Positions 35,133-44,488 of a stretch of DNA of 64,000 bases are shown one piece after another. Each line of letters begins with the position of its first letter. Positions within the stretch are counted from its first letter, which is position 1. This stretch comes from HGM13233 sp900762805 (GTDB taxonomy: Bacteria; Bacillota; Clostridia; Oscillospirales; Ruminococcaceae): the NCBI GenBank assembly GCA_937993755.1, contig CALKMA010000012.1:1-64000 (forward strand), read 5' to 3'. The position numbers and the translations under genes are program-made. A model generated the notes under the pieces. That model ran no database searches, was not told where the DNA came from, and worked only from the letters and a program-made list of their open reading frames with translations.

Positions 35133-35420
35133 TCAGAACTCAAAATCGACCGATTCGCGCGCCTCAATGACGCTGTGTACATACTGCTTTACCTTGGCGT
35201 GTTCGGGATGGCCGGCGTAGAGGGCCAGCGCGGCGCGGTCGGTATGCTCGCTGACGAGGGCAACGTCGTAATGCCCCTCCGCCAGCGCGCGGCCGACGTG
35301 CAGCGACAGCAGCCCGTCGATCTGACCGACGAGTGCCTCAAGGCGGCGCTTCATTTCGGCGGCGGCCTCCTCCTTATTGACATCGGCGCGCAGGCGCCAG
35401 AGGACGATATGCTTGACCAT
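35133..35420 (-). CDS. Dabb-family (stress-responsive A/B barrel) protein
   Basis: 95 aa, one ferredoxin-like dimeric A/B barrel domain: MVKHIVLWRL at the start, DGLLSLHVGRALAEGHYDVALVSEHTDRAAL and YAGHPEHAKVKQYV, all typical. Function usually unknown. ATG 35420 follows AAGGAG and lies 38 nt after the trpS stop, so it is cotranscribed with trpS. Confidence 0.9.
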   Translation of the reverse strand: MVKHIVLWRLRADVNKEEAAAEMKRRLEALVGQIDGLLSLHVGRALAEGHYDVALVSEHTDRAALALYAGHPEHAKVKQYVHSVIEARESVDFEF

Positions 35421-35458
35421 GTTTTTTCTCCTTCTCCGGCTGCTGAACAGCCGTTCAT

Positions 35459-36463
35459 TCAATATTTGCAGTCTACAAAGCCGATCTTGCGGGCAACCTT
35501 GGCCAGCTTGCGGCCGGCGATGCGGCGGGCCTTTTCGGCGCTGTCGGCCAGAACGCTCATCAGGTAGTCCTTCTCCGACAGGATGCGCTTGTATTCCGAC
35601 TGGATGGGGCGCAGCGCGTCGGCCACCGTTTCGCCGACAGCCAGCTTGAAATCGCCGTAGCCGCGGCTGTCGAATTCACGCTCGATCTCTTCCATCGAGC
35701 GGCCGGTCAGCGCGCCGTAGATCGACATGAGGTTGGTGACGCCCGGCTTATCATCCGAGGCGCGCACGACGCTGTCGCTGTCGGTCACAGCGCGCCTGAA
35801 TTTGCGGATAATGGCGTCGGGTTCGTCGGTCATCATGATTTTGGCGTTTTCGTTGGTGTCCGACTTGCTCATTTTGGCAGTCGGGTCCTGCAGCGACATG
35901 ATGCGCGCGCCAACCTTGGTATACAGCCCCTCCGGGATGGTGAAAACATCGCCGTAGAGGCCGTTGAAGCGCATGGCAACGTCGCGTGTCAGCTCCAGAT
36001 GCTGGCGCTGGTCGGCGCCGATGGGGACATAGGCCGCGTCGTACAGCAGGATATCGGCCACCATCAGCACGGGGTAATCAAACAGGCCGGCGTTGACATT
36101 GTCGGGATGTTTGGCAGCCTTGTCCTTGAACTGGGTCATGCGCGACAGCTCGCCGAACTGGGTATAGCAGTTGAGGATCCACGCCAGCTGCGCGTGCTGC
36201 GGCACATGGCTCTGGATGTATAAAAGAGACTTCTGCGGGTCGATGCCGCAGGCCAGCAGCATGGCGGCAGCCTCCAGCGTTTTGCGGCGGAATTCGGCGG
36301 GGTCGTTCCGCACCGTCAGCGCGTGCTGGTCAACGACGCAGTAGAGACAGTCGTATTGATCCTGCAGGGCCGGCCAATTGCGGATGGCTCCGATATAATT
36401 GCCCAGCGTGAAGCCGCCGGTCGGCTGGATGCCGGAAAACACCCGTTTCTTTGCTTCTTCCAT
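35459..36463 (-). CDS. trpS: Tryptophan--tRNA ligase
   Basis: 334 aa class I synthetase. HIGH-type motif TLGNYIG (with PTGGF before it), KMSKS motif AKMSKSD and substrate residues in FDYPVLMVADILLYDA. The leader is short (about 30-40 nt), with no T-box, unlike many Firmicute trpS genes. Confidence 0.97.
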   Translation of the reverse strand: MEEAKKRVFSGIQPTGGFTLGNYIGAIRNWPALQDQYDCLYCVVDQHALTVRNDPAEFRRKTLEAAAMLLACGIDPQKSLLYIQSHVPQHAQLAWILNCYTQFGELSRMTQFKDKAAKHPDNVNAGLFDYPVLMVADILLYDAAYVPIGADQRQHLELTRDVAMRFNGLYGDVFTIPEGLYTKVGARIMSLQDPTAKMSKSDTNENAKIMMTDEPDAIIRKFRRAVTDSDSVVRASDDKPGVTNLMSIYGALTGRSMEEIEREFDSRGYGDFKLAVGETVADALRPIQSEYKRILSEKDYLMSVLADSAEKARRIAGRKLAKVARKIGFVDCKY

Positions 36464-36509
36464 AAAATGGCCTCCCTTATTTTATCGGACACTTATTATT
36501 TTTGTACCT

Positions 36510-36538
36510 ATTTTAGTACGAATGGGCGGCAAAGTCAA
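36510..36538 (-). promoter_or_regulatory. Sigma-A promoter of trpS
   Basis: TTGACT (36538-36533), 17-nt spacer, TAAAAT (36515-36510). Confidence 0.8.
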
Positions 36539-36567
36539 TTGATAAAATGTGCGCCATGTGGTACAAT
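36539..36567 (+). promoter_or_regulatory. Sigma-A promoter of gltX
   Basis: TTGATA (36539-36544), 17-nt spacer, TACAAT (36562-36567). Its -35 directly abuts the -35 of trpS on the other strand. Confidence 0.8.
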
Positions 36568-36601
36568 AATACTGCGGCTTTCTGCCGCATGGAGGAAAAA
36601 T

Positions 36602-38050
36602 ATGGAACACATCCGCACCCGCTTCGCGCCCAGCCCTACCGGCTATATGCATGTCGGCAATCTCAGGACGGCGCTTTACGCATTCCTCATCGCCAAAAAA
36701 GACGGCGGCAGCTTTATTCTCCGTATCGAGGATACCGACCGCGAACGCCATGTCGAGGGCGCGGAGGCTATCATTTACAATACGCTCCGGGACGTCGGCC
36801 TGCAATGGGACGAGGGCCCCGACATCGGCGGCGCCTATGGCCCCTATGTGCAGAGCCAGCGCGAGAGCCGCTATCTGGAATTTGCCAAAAAGCTGGTCGA
36901 TATGGGCGAGGCCTATTACTGCTTCTGCGGCAAGGAGCGGCTGGCCGCGCTGCATGAGGCCGGCGGTGAGAGCGCCCGGTATGACGGCCACTGCCGCAGC
37001 ATCCCGGCCGACGAGGCCCGCCGCCGCGCCGAATCGGGCGAGCCCTACGTCATCCGTCAGAAGATGCCCACCGATGGGGTTTCCTCCTTTGACGACCTGG
37101 TTTACGGCCACATCGAGGTGCCCAACAGCGAGCTGGAGGATCAGATCCTTGTCAAGTCGGACGGTATGCCGACCTACAATTTCGCCAACGTCATCGACGA
37201 TCATCTTATGGACATCACTCATGTTGTCCGCGGCAATGAATATCTTTCCAGCACGCCCAAGTACAATCTGCTGTACCGGGCCTTCGGCTGGCAGCCGCCG
37301 CAGTACATCCACTGCCCGCCCGTCATGAAGGACGCGCAGCATAAGCTCTCCAAGCGCAACGGCGACGCCTCCTATCAGGACCTTGTCGCCAAGGGCTATC
37401 TGCCGGACGCCATCATCAACTATCTGGCGCTGCTGGGCTGGAGCCCCAAGGGAGAACGGGAGATCTACTCGCTTGAGGAGCTGAAGGAAGAATTCAGCAT
37501 CGACGGCATCAGCCGATCGCCCTCGATCTTTGACGCCGAAAAGCTGCGCTATATCAACGGCGAATATATCCGTGCCCTCAGCCCTGAGCGCTTTGTCGCG
37601 CTGGCCAAGCCCTTTATCCGGCAGACGGTGACGAGCGATATCAACTACGATGTTATCTGCGCCGCCCTTCAGCCGCGCACCGAGATCCTGTCAGACATTC
37701 CCGAAAAGCTCACCTTTATCGACCGGCTGCCCGACTATGGCCTCTCACTCTATGAGAACAGGAAGATGAAAACCAACGCCGCAACGGCGCTGGCCGCCAT
37801 CGACCTGATGCTGCCGGTGCTGGAGCAGCTTGACGACTATTCGCCCGACAGCCTGCATCAGGCTCTCTTTGCGCTCATTGAGCGCGAGGGCTGCAAGAAC
37901 GGCTATATGCTGTGGCCGCTGCGCGTAGCGCTGTCCGGCCTGCCGCTTACTCCGGGCGGCGGCATCGAGCTGGCTGCCACATTGGGCAAGCAAAAAACCG
38001 TCGAGCGGCTGCACGCCGCCCGAAACAAGCTGGCAGCCGCCGGCAACTGA
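36602..38050 (+). CDS. gltX: Glutamate--tRNA ligase
   Basis: 482 aa. APSPTGYMHVGNLRTALYAF (HIGH motif) opens the protein, FCFCGK-type Cys near 110, and KLSKRNGD serves as KMSKS. ATG 36602 follows GGAGGAAAA; an upstream in-frame extension crosses trpS and its promoter and is rejected. A GatCAB amidotransferase elsewhere would be expected if this is a non-discriminating enzyme. Confidence 0.97.
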   Translation: MEHIRTRFAPSPTGYMHVGNLRTALYAFLIAKKDGGSFILRIEDTDRERHVEGAEAIIYNTLRDVGLQWDEGPDIGGAYGPYVQSQRESRYLEFAKKLVDMGEAYYCFCGKERLAALHEAGGESARYDGHCRSIPADEARRRAESGEPYVIRQKMPTDGVSSFDDLVYGHIEVPNSELEDQILVKSDGMPTYNFANVIDDHLMDITHVVRGNEYLSSTPKYNLLYRAFGWQPPQYIHCPPVMKDAQHKLSKRNGDASYQDLVAKGYLPDAIINYLALLGWSPKGEREIYSLEELKEEFSIDGISRSPSIFDAEKLRYINGEYIRALSPERFVALAKPFIRQTVTSDINYDVICAALQPRTEILSDIPEKLTFIDRLPDYGLSLYENRKMKTNAATALAAIDLMLPVLEQLDDYSPDSLHQALFALIEREGCKNGYMLWPLRVALSGLPLTPGGGIELAATLGKQKTVERLHAARNKLAAAGN

Positions 38051-38074
38051 CCCCCCAAGAGAGGAGACGCCCCG

Positions 38075-38653
38075 ATGGCCAACTTCACCAAACAGGCGAT
38101 CCAGCATTCCTTTCGCAAGCTGCTGGGTGAGCGCCCGCTCAACCGCATCACCGTCAAGGATATCGTGGAGGACTGCGGCATCAACCGCAATTCCTTTTAC
38201 TATCACTATCAGGATATCCCGGCGCTTCTTGATGAAATGATAAAGGAGGATTTTGAGGCCACCGTCGCCGAGCTGAGCAAGGCCGCCAGCGTGGAGGACT
38301 GCCTGCAGATCATTCTGCGCCGCGCGCTCGAAAACCGGCCGCAGGTGCTCAATATCTTCCGCTCGCCGGAGAAGGCGGTTTACAAGCGTTATCTCATGCA
38401 GTCGTGCCGCCGTCTGGCCGACGGCTATCTCGATAAGGCCATCGCCGGCCGCCCCGTTTCACCGGAGGATCGGGAGCTGATTGCCGGTATGCTGCGCAAT
38501 CTCGTGTGCGGCTATGTGACCGAGTGGCTGGTGGACGGAATGAGGCCGGACATCCTGCCCAGCGCCCACCGCCTCTGCCAGCTTCAGGACGGCGTTATCG
38601 AGCTGATGATTCAGCGTGCCTGCCAGACGCCGCCCGATGAGCGGCAGCCCTGA
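38075..38653 (+). CDS. TetR/AcrR-family regulator
   Basis: 192 aa. TetR N-terminal HTH: FTKQAIQHSFRKLLGERPLNRITVKDIVEDCGINRNSFYYHY, with a helical ligand domain after it. ATG 38075 follows GAGAGGAG, 24 nt after gltX, so it may be read through from gltX. Its target is not evident. Confidence 0.9.
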   Translation: MANFTKQAIQHSFRKLLGERPLNRITVKDIVEDCGINRNSFYYHYQDIPALLDEMIKEDFEATVAELSKAASVEDCLQIILRRALENRPQVLNIFRSPEKAVYKRYLMQSCRRLADGYLDKAIAGRPVSPEDRELIAGMLRNLVCGYVTEWLVDGMRPDILPSAHRLCQLQDGVIELMIQRACQTPPDERQP

Positions 38654-38783
38654 AGCCGCCCGCTTTGCGGCGAGCCGGTCAGTGCGGCAGCCGGACGCCT
38701 AAATCCGGCCTACAGGAGCCCCGCCGCGGCCGGTTGAACAGAATACAAAACAGAGCGGCCCGCGAAACGGGCCGCGTCATGCT

Positions 38784-38820
38784 AAAGTCCCCTGCGCGCT
38801 GCCGGCGCGCAGGGGACTTT
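38784..38820. terminator. Strong terminator after the tetR-like gene
   Basis: Perfect 16-bp arms AAAGTCCCCTGCGCGC and GCGCGCAGGGGACTTT around a 5-nt loop. Confidence 0.75.
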
Positions 38821-39002
38821 GCCGTGCCGGCGCGAAAAGCCTCTATCCCTGCATATTAAGTGCGAAATATACAACGAGTAATACAAGGCTTGGGCAATTT
38901 CGCCCCAATGCCTCAAAAACCGACAGATTTTGCCCGCTGCCCAAGAAACAGTTAATTTCGGGCGGCTGCTCAAAATTCGGGCAGCGCGCCGAAACTGACC
39001 GT

Positions 39003-39030
39003 TTGCTTTCCCGCTTGCCGCTGGTACAAT
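39003..39030 (+). promoter_or_regulatory. Promoter of the DUF308-plsC-lipid kinase operon
   Basis: TTGCTT (39003-39008), 16-nt spacer, TACAAT (39025-39030), 45 nt before the first start. Confidence 0.6.
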
Positions 39031-39075
39031 CATACCAGAGCCGCGAGAGAGGCGGCTCGGAAAGGGCAAGTATCC

Positions 39076-39684
39076 ATGAACACCACAAAATTTATCAGAA
39101 CGGCCAAGGTCGGCTATATCGCGCTGTCGGCGCTACTGTGCCTGTTCGGCCTGCTTCTCATCATTTTCCCCGACACCGCGGCCAATGTGGCGGGTTTCAT
39201 CTGTGCCATACTGCTGATCGCTTTCGGCATCGTCAAGATCATCGGCTATTTCTCGCGCGACATCTACCGGCTGGCGTTCCAGTATGATCTGGCGTTCGGT
39301 CTGCTGATGATCCTGCTGGGCGCAGCGATGTTCGCCAACCCCGGCAGCCTGTCGAGCTTCATCTGCCTGTCGCTCGGCCTGTACATCCTCACTGACAGCC
39401 TGTTCAAGATCCAGATCGCGCTCGACGCCCGTCGCTTCGGTGTCCGCAGCTGGATGCTCATTCTCATTTCCGCCGTTCTGGCGGGTATCGGCGGCCTGCT
39501 GCTGGTGCTGCGCCCCACCGAGAGCATCCCGGTGCTGGTCGTCATGCTGGGTATCTCGCTGCTGTTCGAGGGGCTGCTTAACCTTATCACGGTGCTGACC
39601 TCGGTCAAGGTCATGCGCGAGCTGCGGCCCGATGCCATCGAGGTCGAATACCGCGAGTGCCCGTCTGACGGGGAAGGCCGCTGA
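39076..39684 (+). CDS. DUF308 (HdeD-like) membrane protein
   Basis: 202 aa with six membrane helices arranged as repeated pairs (LLIIFPDTAANVAGFICAILLIAFGIVKIIGY; LLMILLGAAMFANPGSLSSFICLSLGLYIL; GGLLLVLRPTESIPVLVVMLGISLLFEGLL), the DUF308 pattern. Function unknown; HdeD in E. coli is linked to acid stress. First gene of a coupled three-gene lipid operon. Confidence 0.85.
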   Translation: MNTTKFIRTAKVGYIALSALLCLFGLLLIIFPDTAANVAGFICAILLIAFGIVKIIGYFSRDIYRLAFQYDLAFGLLMILLGAAMFANPGSLSSFICLSLGLYILTDSLFKIQIALDARRFGVRSWMLILISAVLAGIGGLLLVLRPTESIPVLVVMLGISLLFEGLLNLITVLTSVKVMRELRPDAIEVEYRECPSDGEGR

Positions 39685-40439
39685 TGCGTCTGCTGCTTTG
39701 GCTGCTGCTGGCCGTTCTTGCGGCGCCGGTGCTGCTGTTTCTGGTCTGCGCCGTCAGTGCGGTCTTTGTCGGAAAGGACGAGAGCCCGTCGGTTTCGCAC
39801 TGGTATCAGGCGCTGCTCGCCGCGGCGGACGTTGTGGCGCTGCGCCTCTGCCGCATCAGGATGACGCTGGAGGGCGGCGACCGCTTGCCTGAGGGCCCGT
39901 TCCTGCTGGTCTGCAACCACCGATCCAATTTCGACCCCATGGTGACCAGTGAGCTGCTGCGCAGCCGCCGCATTGCCTTTATTTCCAAGCGGGAAAACTT
40001 TGGTATTCCCATTTTCGGCCGCATACTGCACCGCTGCGGCTATATGGCGATCGACCGCGAAAACCCGCGGCGCGCCCTGGCGACCATCGAGGAGGCGGCC
40101 CGGCAGATAAAGCAGACCGGCCTGCCGATGGCCGTCTACCCGGAGGGTACGCGCAGCCGCACGGGCGAGCTACTGCCCTTTCATGACGGCGTCTATAAGA
40201 TCGCCAAAAAGGCCGGCGTGCCGGTCGTGACGGCGGTCATCACAGGGACCCAACAGGCGGCGCGCAATGTCCCGCTGCGCGCCACACGTGTGACGCTGAT
40301 GATCGCCGACGTTATATCGGCCGATGAGGCCGCCGCGCTGAGCAGCCATGAGCTGTCGCGCCGTTCGCAGGCGGTCATGGAATCGGCGCTTGAATTTCTG
40401 GATGGAGAACAACATGAAACAATACAAGATCCTGTATAA
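39684..40439 (+). CDS. 1-acyl-sn-glycerol-3-phosphate acyltransferase-like (PlsC family)
   Basis: 251 aa. An N-terminal membrane helix, then the acyltransferase motifs: NHRSNFDP (HX4D catalytic), GYMAIDRENPRRAL and YPEGTRSRTGELLPFHDGVYKIA. It makes phosphatidic acid from lysophosphatidic acid or acts on a related acceptor. The start overlaps the preceding stop (TGATG). Confidence 0.92.
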   Translation: MRLLLWLLLAVLAAPVLLFLVCAVSAVFVGKDESPSVSHWYQALLAAADVVALRLCRIRMTLEGGDRLPEGPFLLVCNHRSNFDPMVTSELLRSRRIAFISKRENFGIPIFGRILHRCGYMAIDRENPRRALATIEEAARQIKQTGLPMAVYPEGTRSRTGELLPFHDGVYKIAKKAGVPVVTAVITGTQQAARNVPLRATRVTLMIADVISADEAAALSSHELSRRSQAVMESALEFLDGEQHETIQDPV

Positions 40440-41262
40440 TCCCAAGGCCGGAGGCGGAACCGGCGCCGAGCGCGCCCGCCAGCTGGAGCAGCTGCTTTCA
40501 GACGCCGACCTCAGCTTTTATGACCTGACGGCGGAGGCCGACCTGCCGGTGCTGCTGGCCTCCTTTCCCGCTGATGCCGGCATCGTGCTGTGCGGCGGCG
40601 ACGGAACCCTCAATTGCTTTGTCAATGCCATCGACCGGCTGCCTGAGCAGGAGCTGCTCTATTACGCCACCGGCAGCGGCAACGATTTCTGCGCCGACGT
40701 CGGGCACAAGACTGGTGACCCGCCGTTTCCCATCAAGCAGTACCTGAAGGAGCTGCCGACCGTCGCGGTGGGCGGTGTCCGCCGCCGCTTCATCAACGGC
40801 ATTGGCTACGGCATTGACGGCTACTGCTGCGAGGAAGGCGACCGGCAGCGCGAAAAAACAGCCAAGCCGGTCAATTATGCCGGCATCGCCGTCAAGGGGC
40901 TGCTGTTTCACTATCGCCCCACCGAGGCCATCGTTTCGGTCGATGGCGCCGCCCGCACCTTTCACCGTGTCTGGCTGGCGCCAACGATGGTGGGGCGCCA
41001 CTACGGGGGCGGCATGATCCCTACGCCGGCGCAGCAGCGCGGCTCCGGCGTTGTGTCGCTGATGGTGCTGCATGGTTCCCGCAAGCTCAAAACGCTGATG
41101 GTGTTCCCCTCCATTTTCAAGGGAGAGCATGTCAGCCACACCGAGATGGTGTCAGTCGCCACCGGCCGCGATATTACGGTAGCCTTTGACCGCCCCGTTG
41201 CGCTTCAGATCGACGGCGAAACGATCCCCGGCGTGACCGGCTATCATGTCATGGCCGGCTGA
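40414..41262 (+). CDS. Diacylglycerol kinase-like lipid kinase
   Basis: 282 aa. Catalytic-domain motifs YNPKAGGG (start), VLCGGDGTLNCFVNAI and YYATGSGNDFC, then the C-terminal lobe ending VALQIDGETIPG. DgkB/YegS/BmrU family. The start ATG 40414 lies 26 nt inside the end of the plsC-like gene, with GGAGAA upstream. With plsC, it implies recycling of diacylglycerol to phosphatidic acid. Confidence 0.92.
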   Translation: MKQYKILYNPKAGGGTGAERARQLEQLLSDADLSFYDLTAEADLPVLLASFPADAGIVLCGGDGTLNCFVNAIDRLPEQELLYYATGSGNDFCADVGHKTGDPPFPIKQYLKELPTVAVGGVRRRFINGIGYGIDGYCCEEGDRQREKTAKPVNYAGIAVKGLLFHYRPTEAIVSVDGAARTFHRVWLAPTMVGRHYGGGMIPTPAQQRGSGVVSLMVLHGSRKLKTLMVFPSIFKGEHVSHTEMVSVATGRDITVAFDRPVALQIDGETIPGVTGYHVMAG

Positions 41263-41586
41263 CGGGACTGAGGCCGCAATTACGCCCGCGGGCCTTGCTG
41301 CTGTCCGTCCGGCAGTCCCTTTGGCTGCAAGCCGATGGAGCCGTTCCGGTGCATTATTTGGATGCCGGCCGCTGATTTTTTCCTGTATTATGACGCAAGC
41401 TGATGCGCCTGCGCGCTTTGCTGCCGCCGAGGCGCGGGAAGGCTTTTCGTGCGAGCTGCCGCCGGAGCGGAAAACCGTATCCTGCGGAGGAGCATGAGTT
41501 TATAGAAAAGCCGCGTTCCCCCGGCGGCCTGCTGCCGCTCTCTTCCTGCCCTGCTGTCTCCTGCCCAAGACGCGGGGCCGTATATA

Positions 41587-41634
41587 AAAAATGACCTGCC
41601 CACACAGGTGCTGCCATGTGGGCGGGTCATTTTT
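41587..41634. terminator. Bidirectional terminator
   Basis: AAAAATGACC-TGCCCACA...TGTGGGCG-GGTCATTTTT: long stem flanked by A and T runs, so it could work in both directions. Lies about 320 nt after the lipid kinase gene. Confidence 0.75.
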
Positions 41635-42069
41635 AGACGTTTCCGAGCCTAAAGAGGGGAAGGAGCCCGGAACAGGAAAGAGTTCTCGGTTAAGCGCCGC
41701 TGTGACGGTGAAGGACCGCGGCTGTCTGCCGACTGCGGTGCGGCGGGATGCTGTACCAACGGTATGCACCTGTATTATTGTACACGTTCAAAACGAAAAA
41801 GTAAAGAGTTTTTTCATTTTGATGTTAAAATAATATGAAATACGGATATACATGCGATCATTTTGAATAATGCGAACAGGCATAAAGTCAAAGTGGGCCT
41901 GCTGAAAACCGAAATTATCGCTTCACAGATGTCTGGATATAATGCCGCGGCCATTTTTCCCGCAGCCGGCACCGCCGACTTGCTCGGTGTGAGCGGCGGG
42001 CGGTCAAGCTTATCGGCCGAAATCCAGAAGCGTGCGGCATGTTCGTGACTGAAAGGGTCACGCGCTAAG

Positions 42070-42101
42070 AGAAAACCCGCGGCTCAGACGAGCTGCGGGT
42101 C
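42070..42101 (-). terminator. Terminator of the XRE regulator gene
   Basis: On the minus strand ACCCGCAGCTCG...GAGCCGCGGGT with a TTTTCTCT tail, 14 nt after the stop of the regulator. Confidence 0.75.
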
Positions 42102-42114
42102 AGAAACAGTGGGG

Positions 42115-42456
42115 TCAAGAAACCCCGGACAGCAATTCCTCCGGAGAAATCTTGAATAACCTTGCTAAGGCGATCAAATTGCCTGTGCTGGGATCGGCCG
42201 CACCTGTCTCCCATTTGGAAACAGACTGTCTGCTGACGCCAAGAGCCTCAGCGACAAATTCCTGTGTCATTCGGCAGCGCATCCGATGGGACTTGATCGC
42301 CTCGCCCAAGGAAACTCTTGCGGCCTGCTTTGCATCGCGCACATCCTTAGAGCGGATGTACTTCAGCAAAGCGCGAATCATGCAAATGAACAGGAAGATG
42401 AAAGCCCCAAGGAGAGGAATAACAAAGAGAACAAACATGATCGTCGTATTCGGCAT
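42115..42456 (-). CDS. Membrane-anchored XRE-family regulator
   Basis: 113 aa in an inverted order: an N-terminal transmembrane helix (TTIMFVLFVIPLLGAFIFLFICMIRALL) then a C-terminal HTH (SHRMRCRMTQEFVAEALGVSRQSVSKWETGAADPSTGNLIALARLFKI). ATG 42456 is chosen because AAGGAG lies upstream, at about 11 nt; a few more codons are possible. A DNA-binding protein held at the membrane is unusual but known. No partner gene is adjacent. Confidence 0.82.
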   Translation of the reverse strand: MPNTTIMFVLFVIPLLGAFIFLFICMIRALLKYIRSKDVRDAKQAARVSLGEAIKSHRMRCRMTQEFVAEALGVSRQSVSKWETGAADPSTGNLIALARLFKISPEELLSGVS

Positions 42457-43102
42457 AAGAGAGTCGCTCCTTTTCAAGTGATACATCAAGCATACACGAT
42501 ACGCAATGTATCATCCACCAATTATTGCGCAAATTTGAGGTGCAAATGGTTGCAGAGGCGAAATTCAGAAGAAATTACCCTCTTGGGAAATGGCCGTACC
42601 CATGCTTTATGTGCAGAAAGCGGCTCCGCCGCTGTTTGACATATACTGCTGACCGCAAAATTTTACCCCGCGCTCCCTGTAAAGGGAGCGCGGGGCCTCG
42701 CTTTGCTGTGAAGTGTTGGCCAAAGCGCTTTTTCGATTGCTGTCCCCTGCATGGGGCGGCCGGCGTTCCTCTGCTATCCCGTTTGCCGCACGGGGCGCGC
42801 CGCCCCCGGCCGGTGCCGGAATGAGGCCGGTCGGGGCTTGCTTTTCCGCACCGCGCAGGGCGTGCTTGGAGCCGTCTGCTGTCTGCGGCACTGTATGCGC
42901 CCTGTTATTTCCGCGCGCCGCACGGGATGTGCCGGCAGGGACGTCGTCAAGATAGACTGCGGCGCACCCTGCTTTCTCCGTGCGCTCCGGGGCATAGCGG
43001 CACGGGCCCTTGCTGCTCTCGCGCCAGCCTCTGCCCCGTGGGGCGCGGCTTTCGTGGTCGGCGCAGTGCCGCTGCATTTTGCTTTGCTGCTCAGGCAGGC
43101 AT
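42457..43102. other. Intergenic region (about 640 nt) with one strong hairpin
   Basis: Contains CCCCGCGCTCCCT/AGGGAGCGCGGGG at 42666-42695, followed on the minus strand by TAAAATTTT. The rest is very GC-rich with long accidental frames. No gene recognised. Confidence 0.4.
42666..42695 (-). terminator. Hairpin, possible terminator downstream of the glycoside operon
   Basis: 13-bp perfect arms with a 4-nt loop; T-rich (TAAAATTTT) tail on the minus strand, about 400 nt beyond the symporter stop. Confidence 0.5.
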
Positions 43103-44488
43103 TCAGCCGGCGCTCTCCCCGGTCTTCTCATCGAGCAGCTCGCCGCGTTCCCGCAGGTCGGACAGGATCTGTGCATAGAATTTCTCGTCGATGCGGAATT
43201 TGGCGCGGTAGATAATATAGCCGGCGATGATGCAGATGAGCGGCAGCGCGAACATGCAGATCTTGACCACCAGCTTGCCGCCGGCGTCGATGGCAACGGC
43301 TGTTTCCTCGCCGCGCTTGATGCCCGAAAGCACCAGCGACAGGCTGATGAAGGCTGTCGAGAGAGCACCGCCGATCTTGTTGACAAGCGGCTGGATCGAG
43401 AAGGTGATCGATTCATTGCGCTTGTGCAGCTTCCACTGGCCGTACTCGATGGTATCGGTCAGGAACATCAGCATCAGCAGCTGGATAAAGGCCTGCCCGA
43501 TAAAGAGCAGCACCGCCGAGAGAGCCACCAGAAGAAGGGAGGTCTCGGCAAAGAAGAACACCAGGTAGCCGGCCAGCACCAGCACCGTTGCGCCGGTGTA
43601 GAGCTGGCGGCGGTTGAACTTTTTCGAAAAGGCCGGGAAAATCATCAGCGCGATGAGCTGCGCCACACCGCAGACGGCGGCCAGGACGGCATACATCCCC
43701 TCGTTGCCGAAGAGATATTTCATGTAATAGATGGCGAAGCCGGTCGTGGTGCAGTAGCCGACCATGAACAAAGCCATGGCGAGCGTCGTCCACATGAGCT
43801 GGTCGTTTTTCAGCAGTGCGCGGGCCATCTGGCGCAGCGTCGTCTTTTCTTCCTTTTCCTTGGGCAGCAGCCGCGGCTCCTTGACACCGAAAATGGGGAA
43901 GCAGAGGAAGCCGAGGTAGAGGGCACTGACAGCCAGAGCCACCATGAACCAGGCGCGCGGAGTGTTGCCGAGGGCGCTGGTGATGGGCTGCCAGCCGACC
44001 ATGATGATGTACATGCCGATGTTGGCGCAGATGCGGGCAAAGGCGCCGTTGCGCTCGCGCTGCTTCTGATCGGTCGAGAGGGCGGGCAGCAGCGTCCAGT
44101 AGGCGATGTCGTTGATGCCGTAGCTGATATCCCAAAGCAGGTAGGCCAGGGCAAAGATGACGACGAAGGTCGTGCCGGTGCCGACGTTGCCGAACAGGAT
44201 CAGGTAAAAGATGACGCTCGCCACGCCGCCGCCGAGGATGGCCGGCTTGAATTTTCCCCACGGCGAGCGGATATTGTCGATGAGCAGGCCGGTGATGGGG
44301 TCGTTGAAGGCATCGAAGATGCGCAGGACCGACAGGACAAGACTTGTAGCCACAAAGACGCTCAGCGGCAGCGACAGCACATCCGACAGGAAGTAGAGGA
44401 TGGCATTGGCCTCAAAGGAGTAGAACATATCGCGTCCTACCGTGCCGAGGCCGAAGAAGTATTTGTTGCGGCGGTCGATGTTTTTCAT
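43103..44488 (-). CDS. GPH-family sugar:cation symporter (MelB-like)
   Basis: 461 aa, 12 predicted membrane helices. The N-terminal signature RRNKYFFGLGTVGRDMFYSF and DAFNDPITGLLIDNIRSPWGKFKP (the cation/sugar Asp region of MelB) is clear, with a C-terminal cytosolic tail. It likely imports a galactoside or glucoside oligosaccharide. The start overlaps the stop of the GH36 gene by 4 nt, so substrate import and hydrolysis are coupled. Confidence 0.92.
   Translation of the reverse strand: MKNIDRRNKYFFGLGTVGRDMFYSFEANAILYFLSDVLSLPLSVFVATSLVLSVLRIFDAFNDPITGLLIDNIRSPWGKFKPAILGGGVASVIFYLILFGNVGTGTTFVVIFALAYLLWDISYGINDIAYWTLLPALSTDQKQRERNGAFARICANIGMYIIMVGWQPITSALGNTPRAWFMVALAVSALYLGFLCFPIFGVKEPRLLPKEKEEKTTLRQMARALLKNDQLMWTTLAMALFMVGYCTTTGFAIYYMKYLFGNEGMYAVLAAVCGVAQLIALMIFPAFSKKFNRRQLYTGATVLVLAGYLVFFFAETSLLLVALSAVLLFIGQAFIQLLMLMFLTDTIEYGQWKLHKRNESITFSIQPLVNKIGGALSTAFISLSLVLSGIKRGEETAVAIDAGGKLVVKICMFALPLICIIAGYIIYRAKFRIDEKFYAQILSDLRERGELLDEKTGESAG

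Larger units (their letters stand above)
38654..39075. other. Intergenic region with terminator and promoter
   Basis: Holds the terminator at 38784-38820 and an AT-richer stretch (38850-38990) with repeated short TTCGGGC/TTTTGCCCG words but no gene. It ends with the promoter of the DUF308 operon. Confidence 0.4.
41263..42114. other. Long intergenic region with two hairpins, no clear gene
   Basis: Holds the terminators at 41587-41634 and 42070-42101. Between about 41770 and 41900 it becomes AT-rich and could carry a promoter, but the short frames after it (for instance one from a TTG near 41863) do not look like a gene. No RNA recognised. Confidence 0.4.
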
